Origin: Planctomycetota bacterium
GTDB lineage: Bacteria > Planctomycetota > UBA1135 > UBA2386
Assembly (NCBI GenBank): GCA_016716265.1
Contig: JADJWQ010000003.1
Coordinates: 124,001 to 188,000, forward strand
Reading direction: 5' to 3'
Length of the DNA: 64,000 bases
A model generated the notes under the pieces. It made no database searches. It saw only the letters and a list, made by a program, of their open reading frames with translations, and had not been told where the DNA came from. Position numbers and translations under genes: made by a program. The stretch's first letter is position 1, and the number at the start of each line of letters is the position of its first letter. This document shows positions 8,475 through 18,648 of the stretch, one piece after another.

Positions 8475-9824
8475 ATGCCGGTCCGCATGGCCCACGATCC
8501 CCTCCCCGGCGCCGATCGGCTGCCGCGCCGCCGCGCGCGGTGGCTCGCCGCGCTCGCGCTGGTCGCGGCCGGCGCCGCGCCGCTCGCCGCGCAGTCGCCG
8601 GGCGTCGGCCTCGCCGAGCTGCCCGAGCTCGCCCGCGCGCGGGCGCAGCGGCAGCGGCCGGTCCAGGAGGCGGCGCTCGAGCCGTTCCTGCCCGACCTCG
8701 CGCTCGACCACCGCCGCAACGCCGAGATCGTCGACCAGACGATCGAGAAGGTCGCTCGCCTCGGCGACGGCATCGCCCCCCTGCTGCTCGACAGCCTGTC
8801 GCCGACCCGCGACACGCGCGAGGCGACCTTCCTCGCCGAGAACTCGGCCCGCGTGCTCGCGCGCATGGACCTCCACGCGTTCCAGCCGACGCTCGTCGAG
8901 CTGCTCGAGGGCGACGAGCCGGTCGGGCGCCGCAACGCGCTGTGGCTGCTCGGACGGATCGACGACCCGGCCGCCGTCCGCGCGATCGCGCGCAGCTTCG
9001 GCCGCCTGGTCGAGCCGCGCGATCGTGAGCTCGCGTTCGACGCGCTCGCCGCGCGCGGCTCGAGCGCGCTGGTGCCGGAGGCCGTCCGCGCGCTGGGCAC
9101 GCCCGATCCGGAGCTGCGCGGCGCCGCGCTCCGCTACCTGACCGCGTCGCGCGCGGCGGACGCGACGCCGACGGTCCTGCAGGCCTTCGCCAGCGACGCA
9201 GAAGAGCACCTCTACGGCGACTACATCCGCTTCCTGAAGACCAACACCACGCGCGACGCGCAGGCGGCCGACCTGCTCGCGACGCTGCTGCGCGGCACGC
9301 GGCTGTCGCCCGACGACGAGCTGCTGGCGATGGAGGCGCTCGCGACCGTCGCGCCCGAGGACCACAGCGGCGTCAACGAGGTGCTGAACGCCGTCGTGAC
9401 GAGCCGCAAGGCGGTGCGCTACCGCATCCTCGCCGCGCAGACGCTGCTCGCGCTCGGCGACCGCCGCGCACCGCGGATCCTGCTCGACGAGCTCGAGGCG
9501 CGCATCAAGGAGAACCGCAGCAGCGCCGAGTGCTTCGAGGATCGCGCGCTCGCGAACTTCGCGTTCGAGCGCTACCGCGAGGCGATCCGGGACTTCGAGC
9601 AGGCGATCCGCTACTCGACCGTCAGCGTCCGCAAGAGCCTGTTCTACATCCAGATCGCGCGCTGCGAGGCCCACCGCGGCAACACCCGCGGCATGCTGCA
9701 GGCGCTGCGGGACGCGAACGCACCGGCGGCCCGGATCCGCGAGGAGGCCGCGGTCGACCCGGTGTTCGTGCGAGCGCTCGAGGAGGACTCCGTGCAGCGC
9801 TTCCTGCGCGCGTTGGACCGCTGA
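8475..9824 (+). CDS. Exported HEAT-repeat/TPR protein
   Basis: 449 residues from the ATG at 8475; a TTG at 8439 and an ATG at 8487 are alternatives. A signal peptide after a basic stretch (RRRARWLAALALVAAGAAPLAAQ, split here for reading) ends near residue 40. Residues about 60-330 form alpha-helical HEAT-like repeats (NALWLLGRIDDPAAVRAIAR; GAALRYLTASRAADATPTVL), usually protein-protein scaffolds. The C-terminus has a TPR-like pair (ALANFAFERYREAIRDFEQA; SLFYIQIARCEAHRGNTRGM). No catalytic motif is visible. A possible promoter, TTGAGC at 8439 and GAGACT at 8462 with 17-base spacing, lies just upstream. It precedes the tig operon by 109 bases and may be independent of it. Confidence 0.7.
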   Translation: MPVRMAHDPLPGADRLPRRRARWLAALALVAAGAAPLAAQSPGVGLAELPELARARAQRQRPVQEAALEPFLPDLALDHRRNAEIVDQTIEKVARLGDGIAPLLLDSLSPTRDTREATFLAENSARVLARMDLHAFQPTLVELLEGDEPVGRRNALWLLGRIDDPAAVRAIARSFGRLVEPRDRELAFDALAARGSSALVPEAVRALGTPDPELRGAALRYLTASRAADATPTVLQAFASDAEEHLYGDYIRFLKTNTTRDAQAADLLATLLRGTRLSPDDELLAMEALATVAPEDHSGVNEVLNAVVTSRKAVRYRILAAQTLLALGDRRAPRILLDELEARIKENRSSAECFEDRALANFAFERYREAIRDFEQAIRYSTVSVRKSLFYIQIARCEAHRGNTRGMLQALRDANAPAARIREEAAVDPVFVRALEEDSVQRFLRALDR

Positions 9825-9847
9825 CGCCGCCGCGCGGCGGATCGCGG

Positions 9848-9876
9848 TTGACCGGCGCCCTCCCGCGCCCCAACAT
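9848..9876 (+). promoter_or_regulatory. Candidate promoter of tig-clpP-clpX-rlmN
   Basis: TTGACC at 9848-9853, 17 bases, then CAACAT at 9871-9876, giving a leader of about 50 bases before the tig ATG at 9934. The -10 is weak. Confidence 0.35.
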
Positions 9877-9933
9877 CACGCGTTTCGCCGCCCGAGCGTC
9901 CGCCGGCGGCCCGCCTTCCCGCCGCTCGCCATC

Positions 9934-11232
9934 ATGGACGTCCAGGTCGCCGAATCCGGATCCTGCCGCCGCTCGCTCACCGTCCGCGTGTCCGCGGACG
10001 ACATCCGCGCCAAGGTCGATCAGCTGTTCCGCGAGGCCTCCGGTCAGGTCCGGCTGAAGGGGTTCCGCAGCGGCCGCATCCCGCGCAAGGTGCTCGAGAC
10101 GAAGCTCGGCCCCCAGGTGCGGCTGCAGGCCAAGGAGCGCATCGTGCAGGACGCACTGCGCGACGCGTTCCGGCAGCACGACCTGCACGTCGTCGGCCAA
10201 CCGAAGGTCGCGGGGGTCGACGGCTCCCCGATCGACGAGACGAAGGACCTCGAGTTCACGGTCGAGCTGGACGTGCGCCCGCAGTTCGAGCTCGGCGACC
10301 TCGGCGAGATCGAGGTCGACGAACGGCCGACCGACGTGACCGACGACGACGTCGAGCAGGCGCTGCAGCAGCTCGCCGCGCAGAAGCGCACCCTCGACGA
10401 GGTCGACGACGCGATCCAGACGAGCGACTTCCTGACGACCCGCGTGGTCTGGCTCGACGAGTCCGGCGCGGAGGTGCACCGCAAGGACGAGCAGAAGCTG
10501 TCGCCGGCGATCCCGCTGCTCGGCACCGACCCCGACTCGTTCCGCGCGACCCTCGTCGATAGCGTGAAGGGCGACACCGTCGAGGTCGAGCTGACCTTCC
10601 CCGACAACTTCGAGGTCGAGGCGCAGCGAGGCAAGCCGGGTCGCGCGCGCATCGAGATCCTCGGCGTGCAGCGGGTGCAGCCCGCGCCGATCGACGACGA
10701 GCTCGCCAAGGCCTTCGACCACGACACGCTCGACGCGCTGCGCGCGAGGCTGCGCGAACGCATCGGCGAGGAGAAGCAGCGCACCGAGCGCAACCGGCAG
10801 GAGGACGTGATCCTCGGGCGGCTCGCCGACATGCACCCCTTCGACCTGCCCGAGTCGATGGTCGAGCAGCAGCTCGAAGGCCAGCTCGCGGACTTCCGGC
10901 AGCGGCTCGCGCAGGCCGGGCGCGGCGAGGAGGAGATCGAGCAGCAGGTCCAGGAGTCGCACGGCGAGGCGCAGCAGCACGCCGAGCGCATGGTGCGGTT
11001 GTACTTCCTGTTCGACGCGATCGCCCGGCAGGAGCAGCTGACCGTCACCGAGGCGGAGTTCGACGACCACCTGCGCGCGATCGCCGCTGCCAACGACGCC
11101 ACGCCGGCCGACGTCCGCCGCTACCTGGAGAAGGAGAACCGGCTCGGCGAGGTCCGCTACGCGCTCCTCGAGCAGAAGGTGCGGGAGCTGCTCAGACAGA
11201 AGGTCCGCATCTCCGATAGGTCGGAGGCGTGA
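9934..11232 (+). CDS. tig: Trigger factor, ribosome-associated chaperone/peptidyl-prolyl isomerase
   Basis: 432 residues, typical length. The N-terminal ribosome-binding domain carries the signature loop as VRLKGFRSGRIPRKVLETKL (about residues 36-55), which docks on ribosomal protein uL23 at the exit tunnel. The FKBP-type domain follows at about 150-240 (VDDAIQTSDFLTTRVVWLDE; DSVKGDTVEVELTFPDNF). The helical C-terminal arms hold nascent chains (residues 255-432). It is followed by clpP, clpX and rlmN on the same strand; the tig-clpP-clpX order is the standard bacterial one and links folding of new chains with their degradation. Confidence 0.95.
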   Translation: MDVQVAESGSCRRSLTVRVSADDIRAKVDQLFREASGQVRLKGFRSGRIPRKVLETKLGPQVRLQAKERIVQDALRDAFRQHDLHVVGQPKVAGVDGSPIDETKDLEFTVELDVRPQFELGDLGEIEVDERPTDVTDDDVEQALQQLAAQKRTLDEVDDAIQTSDFLTTRVVWLDESGAEVHRKDEQKLSPAIPLLGTDPDSFRATLVDSVKGDTVEVELTFPDNFEVEAQRGKPGRARIEILGVQRVQPAPIDDELAKAFDHDTLDALRARLRERIGEEKQRTERNRQEDVILGRLADMHPFDLPESMVEQQLEGQLADFRQRLAQAGRGEEEIEQQVQESHGEAQQHAERMVRLYFLFDAIARQEQLTVTEAEFDDHLRAIAAANDATPADVRRYLEKENRLGEVRYALLEQKVRELLRQKVRISDRSEA

Positions 11233-11297
11233 CCCCGGCGGCGTGCGCGACCGTTCACCCCAGGACCGATCACCGCTGGACCGATCCCGGAACCACC

Positions 11298-11891
11298 ATG
11301 GGCATGAGCATCCTGATCCCGACCGTCATCGAGAAGACCGGCCGCGGCGAGCGCGCCTACGACATCTACAGCCGGCTGCTCGAGGACCGCATCGTCTTCA
11401 TCGGCACGCCGATCGACGACCACGTCGCGAACTCCGTCATCGCGCAGCTCCTGTTCCTCCAGAAGGAGAACAAGAACCAGGACATCAGCATGTTCCTGAA
11501 CACGCCGGGCGGCAGCGTGACCGCGGGTCTCGCGATCTACGACACGATGCAGTTCGTGCAGTGCCCGGTCGCCACCTACTGCATCGGCCAGGCCGCCTCG
11601 ATGGGCGCCGTGCTGCTCGCGGCGGGCACCAAGGGCAAGCGTCACGCGCTGCCGCACGCGCGCATCATGATCCACCAGCCCTGGGGCGGCGTGCAGGGCA
11701 CGGCGCAGGACATCTCGATCCAGGCCGAGGAGATCCTCAAGCTGAAGGAGACGCTGACGCAGCTCCTCGCCCGGCACTCCGGGCAGAGCATCGAGCGCGT
11801 CAGCGAGGACAGCGACCGCGACTTCTTCATGAGCGCCGAGGAGGCCATGAACTACGGCCTCGTCGACGAGATCGTGCAGACCGCGAAGTGA
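11298..11891 (+). CDS. clpP: ATP-dependent Clp protease proteolytic subunit ClpP
   Basis: 197 residues. Serine peptidase that forms the two-ring tetradecamer fed by ClpX. The catalytic triad is visible: Ser101 in GQAASMGAVL, His126 in RIMIHQPWGG and Asp175 in DSDRDFFMSAEEA. The oxyanion/substrate strand NTPGGSVTAGLAIYDTM is intact. ATG 11298 starts MGMSILIPTVIEKTGRGERA, the normal N-terminus with a very short propeptide; ATG 11304 is two codons later. An in-frame GTG at 11229 overlapping the tig stop is less likely. Confidence 0.95.
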   Translation: MGMSILIPTVIEKTGRGERAYDIYSRLLEDRIVFIGTPIDDHVANSVIAQLLFLQKENKNQDISMFLNTPGGSVTAGLAIYDTMQFVQCPVATYCIGQAASMGAVLLAAGTKGKRHALPHARIMIHQPWGGVQGTAQDISIQAEEILKLKETLTQLLARHSGQSIERVSEDSDRDFFMSAEEAMNYGLVDEIVQTAK

Positions 11892-11933
11892 CGCGGCGCA
11901 CCCCGCGCGCCCGGCGCGACGGCCGGGCGGCCA

Positions 11934-11954
11934 GGCCGGCGGCCGACGCCGGCC
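11934..11954 (+). terminator. Hairpin between clpP and clpX
   Basis: Perfect 8-bp stem GGCCGGCG/CGCCGGCC with a 5-base loop, in the 146-base clpP-clpX gap. It could partly terminate transcription or protect mRNA ends; no T-tract follows. Confidence 0.4.
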
Positions 11955-12037
11955 CGCTGCCAGAGTGGCGCTGGCTGTGCTGCCGCGACACCCGCGCCGG
12001 GGCGGAACGCGGCCGGCACAACCGATCGGAAGACGCG

Positions 12038-13362
<1,325 letters not shown>

Positions 13363-13366
<4 letters not shown>

Positions 13367-14415
13367 CCGCGCTGACCGACCTCGACGACGCCGAGCTCGA
13401 GGCGCGTGTGCTCGCCGCCGGCGGTCGCCCCTTCCAGGCTCGGCAGATCGCGGCCTGGGTCTACCGCCAGGGCGCCGCCGACTGGGACGGCTGCCGCAAC
13501 GTGCCGCGGGCGCTACGCGACGCGCTGGCCGCGGAGCTGCCGCTGCGCGGCTCACGGGTCGTCGAGTCGTCGCCGGCCACCGACGGCACCGAGAAGCTGC
13601 TGCTGCAGCTCGCCGACGGCGAGTCGATCGAGACCGTGATCATCCCCGATGGCGAGCGACTGACGCTGTGCGTGTCGTCGCAGGTCGGCTGCCCGGTCGG
13701 CTGCGTGTTCTGCGCGTCGGGGCTCGACGGCGTGCGTCGCAACCTCACCCGCGGCGAGATCGTCGAGCAGGTGCTGCACGCCCGCGACCGCCTCGCGGCG
13801 CGCGGGCTCGGCCGGCCACCGGCGCGGCTGACCAACCTGGTCGTCATGGGCCTCGGCGAGCCGCTCCTGAACCTCGCGAGCCTCGGCCCGGCCCTGGCGC
13901 GGATCCACGCTCCGGACGGCATCGGTCTCGGCGCGCGGCGCATCACCGTCAGCACGTCCGGGTTGCCGGACCGCATGTTGCGCTTCGCGGAGCTGCCGCA
14001 CGCGTACGGGCTCGCGGTATCGCTGCACGCCGCCGACGACGCGCTGCGCAAGGAGCTCGTGCCGACCGCACGCGCGAGCGTCGCCGAGATCGTCGCGGCA
14101 GCGCGCACGTGCTTCGAGTCGCACGGCCGCGAGGTGACGTTCGAGATCGTGCTGCTCGCCGACGTCAACGACCGCACGCGCGACGCCGACGCATTGATCG
14201 CCGCGCTGCGCGGCTTCCCCTGCACGGTGAATCTGATCCCGTGGAACCCGGTCGATCGGATCGCCGGGCTCGCGCGGCCGCGGCCGGAGCGCGTCGACGC
14301 GTTCGCCGAGCGCCTGCGACTCGGCGGTATCAACGTCACGGTGCGCCGCCAGCGCGGCGCCGATCGCGACGCGGCCTGCGGTCAGCTCCGGCTGCGCCGG
14401 CTGCCGCAGGCCTGA
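13363..14415 (+). CDS. rlmN: 23S rRNA (adenine2503-C2)/tRNA (adenine37-C2) methyltransferase RlmN
   Basis: 350 residues. Radical SAM enzyme that methylates C2 of A2503 in 23S rRNA. The iron-sulfur binding motif is CPVGCVFC (CxxxCxxC). The SAM-binding stretches NLVVMGLGEPLLNL and ITVSTSGLP are present, and the catalytic C-terminal Cys lies in DAACGQLRLR. The start is a TTG at 13363 overlapping the clpX TGA (TTGA). It gives the usual N-terminal helix LDDAELEARVLAAGGRPFQA, and no ATG nearby fits. Convergent with the PDZ gene, 7 bases away. Confidence 0.92.
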
Positions 14416-14422
14416 GCGGCGC

Positions 14423-15601
14423 TCAGCGCGCGCCGCGCGGCTTCAGCTGGCCGCCCGAGTCGCCGGCCTCCTGCGCGGGAGCGTCGGCGAGCTTCTTCGC
14501 CTCGAGCTTCGTCGGCGCGCCGATGCGCAGGATCTCGACGTGCACAGGCTGCCCCTTCGAGATCGGGCGCAGCGCCTCGCGCACGTCACCGACGTCGCGG
14601 ATCGCACGGCCCTCGATGCTCAAGATGATGTCGCGCGGATGCAGGCCGAGTTCCTCGCCGAGGCTACCTTCGGTCACCTCGCCGACCACCAGGCCGACGC
14701 CCGGCTCGAGGTCGAGGAACGCCGCCACGTCGACAGGCAGCGGCTGCACCGTCACGCCGAGACGCTCGCCCTCCGGAGGGGGTGTCGACGCGTCGAGCGG
14801 CTGCAGCGGGCGCAGACCCGGCACGCCGGGGAGCTGCGGGAACGGCGGGAAGCCCTGGAACGGACGCATCGCGTCCTGCGGACCGATTCCGATACGGAAG
14901 CTGCCGCCCGGACCGAACACCTTGTCGGCGATCTCCGGGTACTTCGTCTTGAACGCCTCGATGCTCGGGGCCTCGTAGACCTCCGTGGTCTCCTTGCCGT
15001 TCTCGTCGGTGTCCTTCAGCTCGACCCGCACGCCGTCCGGAGTGATCTGGATCGACGTGCCGTGGTCGAGGCCGAACGGCGACACGCCGCCGAGCGCGCG
15101 ACCCGAGCGCATGCTCTCCTGCATCCTGCGGATCTGCTCGTGCAGGTCGCGGAACTGGTCGCGGCCGAAGCGGTCGTCGCCGAACAGCCGCCCGATCTCG
15201 TCGAACATCGAGTCGATCTCGTCGCGCTGCGGGCGCTGTCCGTCGCCGCGCGGCTGCCCCTGCGGCGAATCGTCGCGCGGGCGCAGGCCGGCGGGCTCGC
15301 CATCGAGCTCCCGCAGCAGCTGACGCGCACGGAAGCGGACCTCGGGGTCGGGGTGCGATTCAGCCGCGCTCTTCAGCGCGGCGCGGGCACCCTCGCCGAG
15401 CTCGCGTAGCGCCTTCTCTGCGGCCTGCCGCTCGGCGAACTCGTCCGCGCCGAGCCGCTCGACCCAGGTCTCCGCCGTCGCCGCCGGCGGCTTCGCCTGG
15501 GGCTGCTCACCGGCCGGAGCCGGCGTCTCCTGCTGTGCCAGCAGGCCCGGGCCGCCGACAGTCAGGGCCAGCAGCAGGAACATCGTCGCCTTGGTGGTCA
15601 T
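14423..15601 (-). CDS. Exported PDZ-domain protein with HEAT-like N-terminus
   Basis: 392 residues. The signal peptide (MTTKATMFLLLALTVGGPGL, then LAQ) ends near residue 23. Residues about 45-100 form a short HEAT-like helical segment (ADEFAERQAAEKALRELGEG). A Gln/Arg/Asp-rich region and a beta segment (TSIQITPDGVRVELKDTDEN) follow. The PDZ domain covers about 280-370, with GVGLVVGEVTEGSLGEELGL and LHPRDIILSIEGRAIRDVGD. No protease catalytic residues are visible, so it is a peptide-binding or sensing protein rather than a DegP-type enzyme. Downstream of the ECF sigma and anti-sigma genes, it may be part of their envelope-stress regulon (inference). Confidence 0.75.
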   Translation of the reverse strand: MTTKATMFLLLALTVGGPGLLAQQETPAPAGEQPQAKPPAATAETWVERLGADEFAERQAAEKALRELGEGARAALKSAAESHPDPEVRFRARQLLRELDGEPAGLRPRDDSPQGQPRGDGQRPQRDEIDSMFDEIGRLFGDDRFGRDQFRDLHEQIRRMQESMRSGRALGGVSPFGLDHGTSIQITPDGVRVELKDTDENGKETTEVYEAPSIEAFKTKYPEIADKVFGPGGSFRIGIGPQDAMRPFQGFPPFPQLPGVPGLRPLQPLDASTPPPEGERLGVTVQPLPVDVAAFLDLEPGVGLVVGEVTEGSLGEELGLHPRDIILSIEGRAIRDVGDVREALRPISKGQPVHVEILRIGAPTKLEAKKLADAPAQEAGDSGGQLKPRGAR

Positions 15602-15696
15602 CGTGTTCTCCTCGAACCGACCGTCCCGGCCGGCTCAGGCGCGACCGACGAAGCAGCCCGCGAAAGACTCCCTCGCTCCGTGCGCCGCAGCGGGAC

Positions 15697-16452
15697 TCAG
15701 CGCCGGCCGGCCGCGGGTGCCGTCGCGGTGCCCGTGCCGTCGTCGCCGGCCGGCGCCGCATCGCGCTGCGCACCGGCGTCGCCGGCGAGCTCGGCGTCGA
15801 CCATCGACTCGGCCTCCCGCTGCGCACCGAGCCCGGATGCCGGGCCACGGCCCGCGACGGCGCTGCCGCCGGCCGGCCGCCGCCAGCCGACCGGCACGGT
15901 GCGGCGCGTCGGGTCGACGCTGAAGTCGCGCGCCAGCGTCGGCACGACGAACGGCTGCGCCGGCGGCGCGACGACCGACGCCGGCTCGAACAGGAAGCCG
16001 CTCGCCCACAGGCCGGCCGCGAACAGCAGCGCCGCAGCGACCACCGGGCGCAGCCGCACGCGCGGCCAGCGCGCGCGCCGCACCGGTGCGACACCACCGT
16101 CGGCACCCGCGACACGCTGCAGCACGGCGGCCTCCAGCGCGTCGAAGAACGCCTCACCGCGCGCGCCGCGCAATGAGCTCGGCACGTCGCCGGCCGCGAC
16201 CTGCAATGCGCGGTGCGCGTCGAGCGCGCTGCGGAGCTGCCGGCGGCAGGCCGGGCACGCGCGCAGGTGGCTGCGCAATGCCGCGCCGAGCGGGCTGCGG
16301 TCGAGGTCCATCTCCCTCGCCGCGAGGTCGTCGACCTGCGTCAGCACCTGCGCACAGGAGAGCGCAGCGGCCGCGTCGCCGCCACACGCCGGCAGCGTAC
16401 GCGCCGCCGCGTCGGCGCCGGGCGTCGGGTGCTGGTGCGGATCGCGCGTCAT
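15697..16452 (-). CDS. Membrane-bound zinc-finger anti-sigma factor
   Basis: 251 residues from the ATG at 16452, which overlaps the sigma-factor stop (ATGA), so the two are translationally coupled. The N-terminal domain carries the ZAS zinc motif H-x3-C-x2-C at His62, Cys66 and Cys69 (SHLRACPACRR). This is the usual sigma-sequestering fold. One membrane helix lies at about 136-155 (RPVVAAALLFAAGLWASGFL). A Pro/Ala/Gly-rich extracytoplasmic tail follows. In this family the zinc-finger domain holds the cognate ECF sigma factor until an envelope signal releases it. Confidence 0.8.
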   Translation of the reverse strand: MTRDPHQHPTPGADAAARTLPACGGDAAAALSCAQVLTQVDDLAAREMDLDRSPLGAALRSHLRACPACRRQLRSALDAHRALQVAAGDVPSSLRGARGEAFFDALEAAVLQRVAGADGGVAPVRRARWPRVRLRPVVAAALLFAAGLWASGFLFEPASVVAPPAQPFVVPTLARDFSVDPTRRTVPVGWRRPAGGSAVAGRGPASGLGAQREAESMVDAELAGDAGAQRDAAPAGDDGTGTATAPAAGRR

Positions 16453-17162
16453 GGACCCGAAGAACCCTCCAGCCGGTCGAGTCGCTCCCACTGCTCGCGG
16501 AACACCTGGCGACCGCGATGCAGCCGCCAGCGGGCGGTCGCGTGCGTCACGCCGAGAATCGGCGCGATCTCGCGGCAGCTCAGGCCGTGGATGTCGCGCA
16601 GCACGAGCACGGCCTTGAACTTGGCATCGAGCTTCTCGAGGACCTCCCACACGCGGCCGCGCAGCTCGGCGCGCTCGGCGGGCGCGTCAGGGCCGTCGTC
16701 GTCGCCGGCGCGCTCGCCGAGCACGTCGAGCTCGACCGCCCGCGCGCTGCGCCGCTTGCGCAGCGCGTCGATCGCCAGGTTCATCACGATGCGGTGGAAC
16801 CAGGTGTAGAAGCTGCGCTCGAAGTCGAACCGCTGGAGCGAGCGGTGCACGCGCACGAACGCCTCCTGCACGACGTCGCGCGCGTCCTCGGCACGGCCGA
16901 CCACGTGGAACGCGACCCAGAAGGCGCGGCGGTGGTAGCGGCCGACGAGCTCCCCGAACGCGTCCGGCTCGCCGTCGAGGATCGCGCGCACGACCGCGGC
17001 GTCCTCGACGTCACTGCTCGTCGCGGCGTCGCGCCCGGGCAGCTCGCGCGCGGCACTGCGCGCGTCACGCAAGGCGCGCGCGCCGACGCGGCCGTGGCCG
17101 CCGGCGAAGGCGGGCGTCGGCCCGGACACGGCGCTGAGGGGAATCGGCGAGGAGGCTTCCAT
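16449..17162 (-). CDS. ECF-family RNA polymerase sigma factor (RpoE-like)
   Basis: 237 residues from ATG 17162; in-frame upstream starts at 17264 and 17303 would add a poor N-terminal stretch. Region 2 is clear (AFGELVGRYHRRAFWVAFHV; EDARDVVQEAFVRVHRSLQR; FYTWFHRIVMNLAIDALRKR). Region 4 has the helix-turn-helix LSCREIAPILGVTHATARWR. There is no sigma region 1 or 3, as expected for ECF sigma factors. It directs RNA polymerase to a stress or envelope regulon and is controlled by the overlapping anti-sigma gene. The GDDDGPDAPAERAEL linker between regions 2 and 4 is acidic. Confidence 0.88.
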   Translation of the reverse strand: MEASSPIPLSAVSGPTPAFAGGHGRVGARALRDARSAARELPGRDAATSSDVEDAAVVRAILDGEPDAFGELVGRYHRRAFWVAFHVVGRAEDARDVVQEAFVRVHRSLQRFDFERSFYTWFHRIVMNLAIDALRKRRSARAVELDVLGERAGDDDGPDAPAERAELRGRVWEVLEKLDAKFKAVLVLRDIHGLSCREIAPILGVTHATARWRLHRGRQVFREQWERLDRLEGSSGP

Positions 17163-17352
17163 CTCGGGATCGGCGAAGGCTCGAGGAGGGGGTCGGCCGT
17201 CAGCGTGGCCGACCGGGGCCTCGATCCGTCGTCGTCGCGCGGAATGCCAGACGGCGTCGGGCATCCGACCCGGGCAGGATAGCCGTCGCGCATCCGCGCG
17301 CACGCATCTACGCGGCGTGGCGCCCTGCTGCGAGCCCCGATCCGGACGCGCG

Positions 17353-18354
17353 TCAGCTGCCGGCGAGCTCGGCCGCGTGCACCGGCAACCCCATGCCGCG
17401 GAACTTGCGGAACCGCTGCTCCTTCAGCTCCTCGGACGGCAGCGCCGTCAGCTCGTCGAGCCAGGTCTCCAGCCGGCTACGGACGTTCTGGATCGTGCCC
17501 TGCGGATCGCGGTGCGCACCACCGAGCGGCTCCGGGATCACCTCGTCGACGAGCCCGTGCTGCAGCAGGTGGCCCGACGTGAGCTTCAGCGCCTCGGCCG
17601 CCTCGGGCGCCTTCTCGCCGCTCTTCCAGAGGATCGCGGCGCAGCCCTCTGGGGAGATCACCGAGTAGTAGGCGTGCTCGAGGATGCCGACGCGATCACC
17701 GACGCCGATGCCGAGCGCGCCACCCGAGCCGCCCTCGCCGATCACGATCGAGACGATCGGCACCGACAGGTCGAACATCTCCAGGATGTTGGTCGCGATC
17801 GCGGCGGCCTGGCCGCGCTCCTCGGCGCCGATGCCGGGGTAGGCACCCGGCGTGTTGATGAACGTCACGACCGGTAGCCGCATGCGCTCGGCGAGCCGCA
17901 TCTTCTGCAGCGCCTTGCGGTAGCCCTCCGGGTGCGCGCAGCCGAAGTTGCAGGCCAGCCGGTCCTTGACCGTCTTGCCCTTGCGGTGGCCGATCAGCAT
18001 GAAGCGGTGCCGACCCATCGTCGCCAGCCCGGTGACGATCGCGCGGTCGTCGCCGAACAGGCGGTCGCCGTGCAGCTCGACGAAGTCGTCGAGCATCGTC
18101 TGGATGTAGTCCGACGTCATCGGCCGCTCGGCGTGCCGCGCGACGTTGACCTTCTCCCAGGCCGACAGGTTGCCGTAGACCTCGGCGGTCTGCGTCCGGA
18201 GCCGCTCCTCGAGCGCCAGGATCTCCCCGCTCAGGTCGAGATGCGTGCTCTGCGCGAGCCGCTTCAGCTCCTCGATCTTCTGCTCCATCTCGAGCAGCGG
18301 TCGCTCGAAGCCGAGCCCGTTCTGCTGCGTGTCGGCCTGCTTGTGTTCGGTCAC
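17353..18354 (-). CDS. accA: Acetyl-CoA carboxylase carboxyltransferase subunit alpha
   Basis: 333 residues, normal AccA length. With AccD it transfers the carboxyl group from biotin to acetyl-CoA to make malonyl-CoA for fatty-acid synthesis. Family segments are present: the N-terminal coiled helix EMEQKIEELKRLA, then LDDFVELHGDRLFGDDRAIV, RKGKTVKDRLACNFGCAHPE, FINTPGAYPGIGAEERGQA and IGEGGSGGALGIGVGD. The last two form the oxyanion and CoA-binding turns. There is no fused AccD zinc domain. A gap of 294 bases separates it from the divergent gene at 18649. Confidence 0.95.
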   Translation of the reverse strand: MTEHKQADTQQNGLGFERPLLEMEQKIEELKRLAQSTHLDLSGEILALEERLRTQTAEVYGNLSAWEKVNVARHAERPMTSDYIQTMLDDFVELHGDRLFGDDRAIVTGLATMGRHRFMLIGHRKGKTVKDRLACNFGCAHPEGYRKALQKMRLAERMRLPVVTFINTPGAYPGIGAEERGQAAAIATNILEMFDLSVPIVSIVIGEGGSGGALGIGVGDRVGILEHAYYSVISPEGCAAILWKSGEKAPEAAEALKLTSGHLLQHGLVDEVIPEPLGGAHRDPQGTIQNVRSRLETWLDELTALPSEELKEQRFRKFRGMGLPVHAAELAGS

Positions 18355-18648
18355 GGGGGTCCTCCCGAGTCGCGGGTGGGGTCGCAGTCGAAGCCGCAGA
18401 CCTTACCAGATCGGCCCGGGGTTTCCGCAGTGGGGTCGGCCCGTGCCGGCCCGGCGAGCGCCGGTGCAGGGGCCGGCGCCGGCGTGCCGCGCGGCCGACG
18501 TCGACCGGCGCGCCACAACCCGTGACGCCCGCGGCGCCTGTGCGATCGCCCGGACCCGGATAGTTTCGTCGCCGCGCGCGGAGCGCCGGTCGCAGGGCAG
18601 CGCTCGGCAACCGCGCGCCTCTCCCTCGAGTGCTTCTCGCTCTCCACG

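Noticed and set aside
11229..11297. Longer ClpP starting at the GTG overlapping tig
   Set aside because: ClpP proteins start at MSILIPTVIE-like sequence; the extra 23 residues have no family match.
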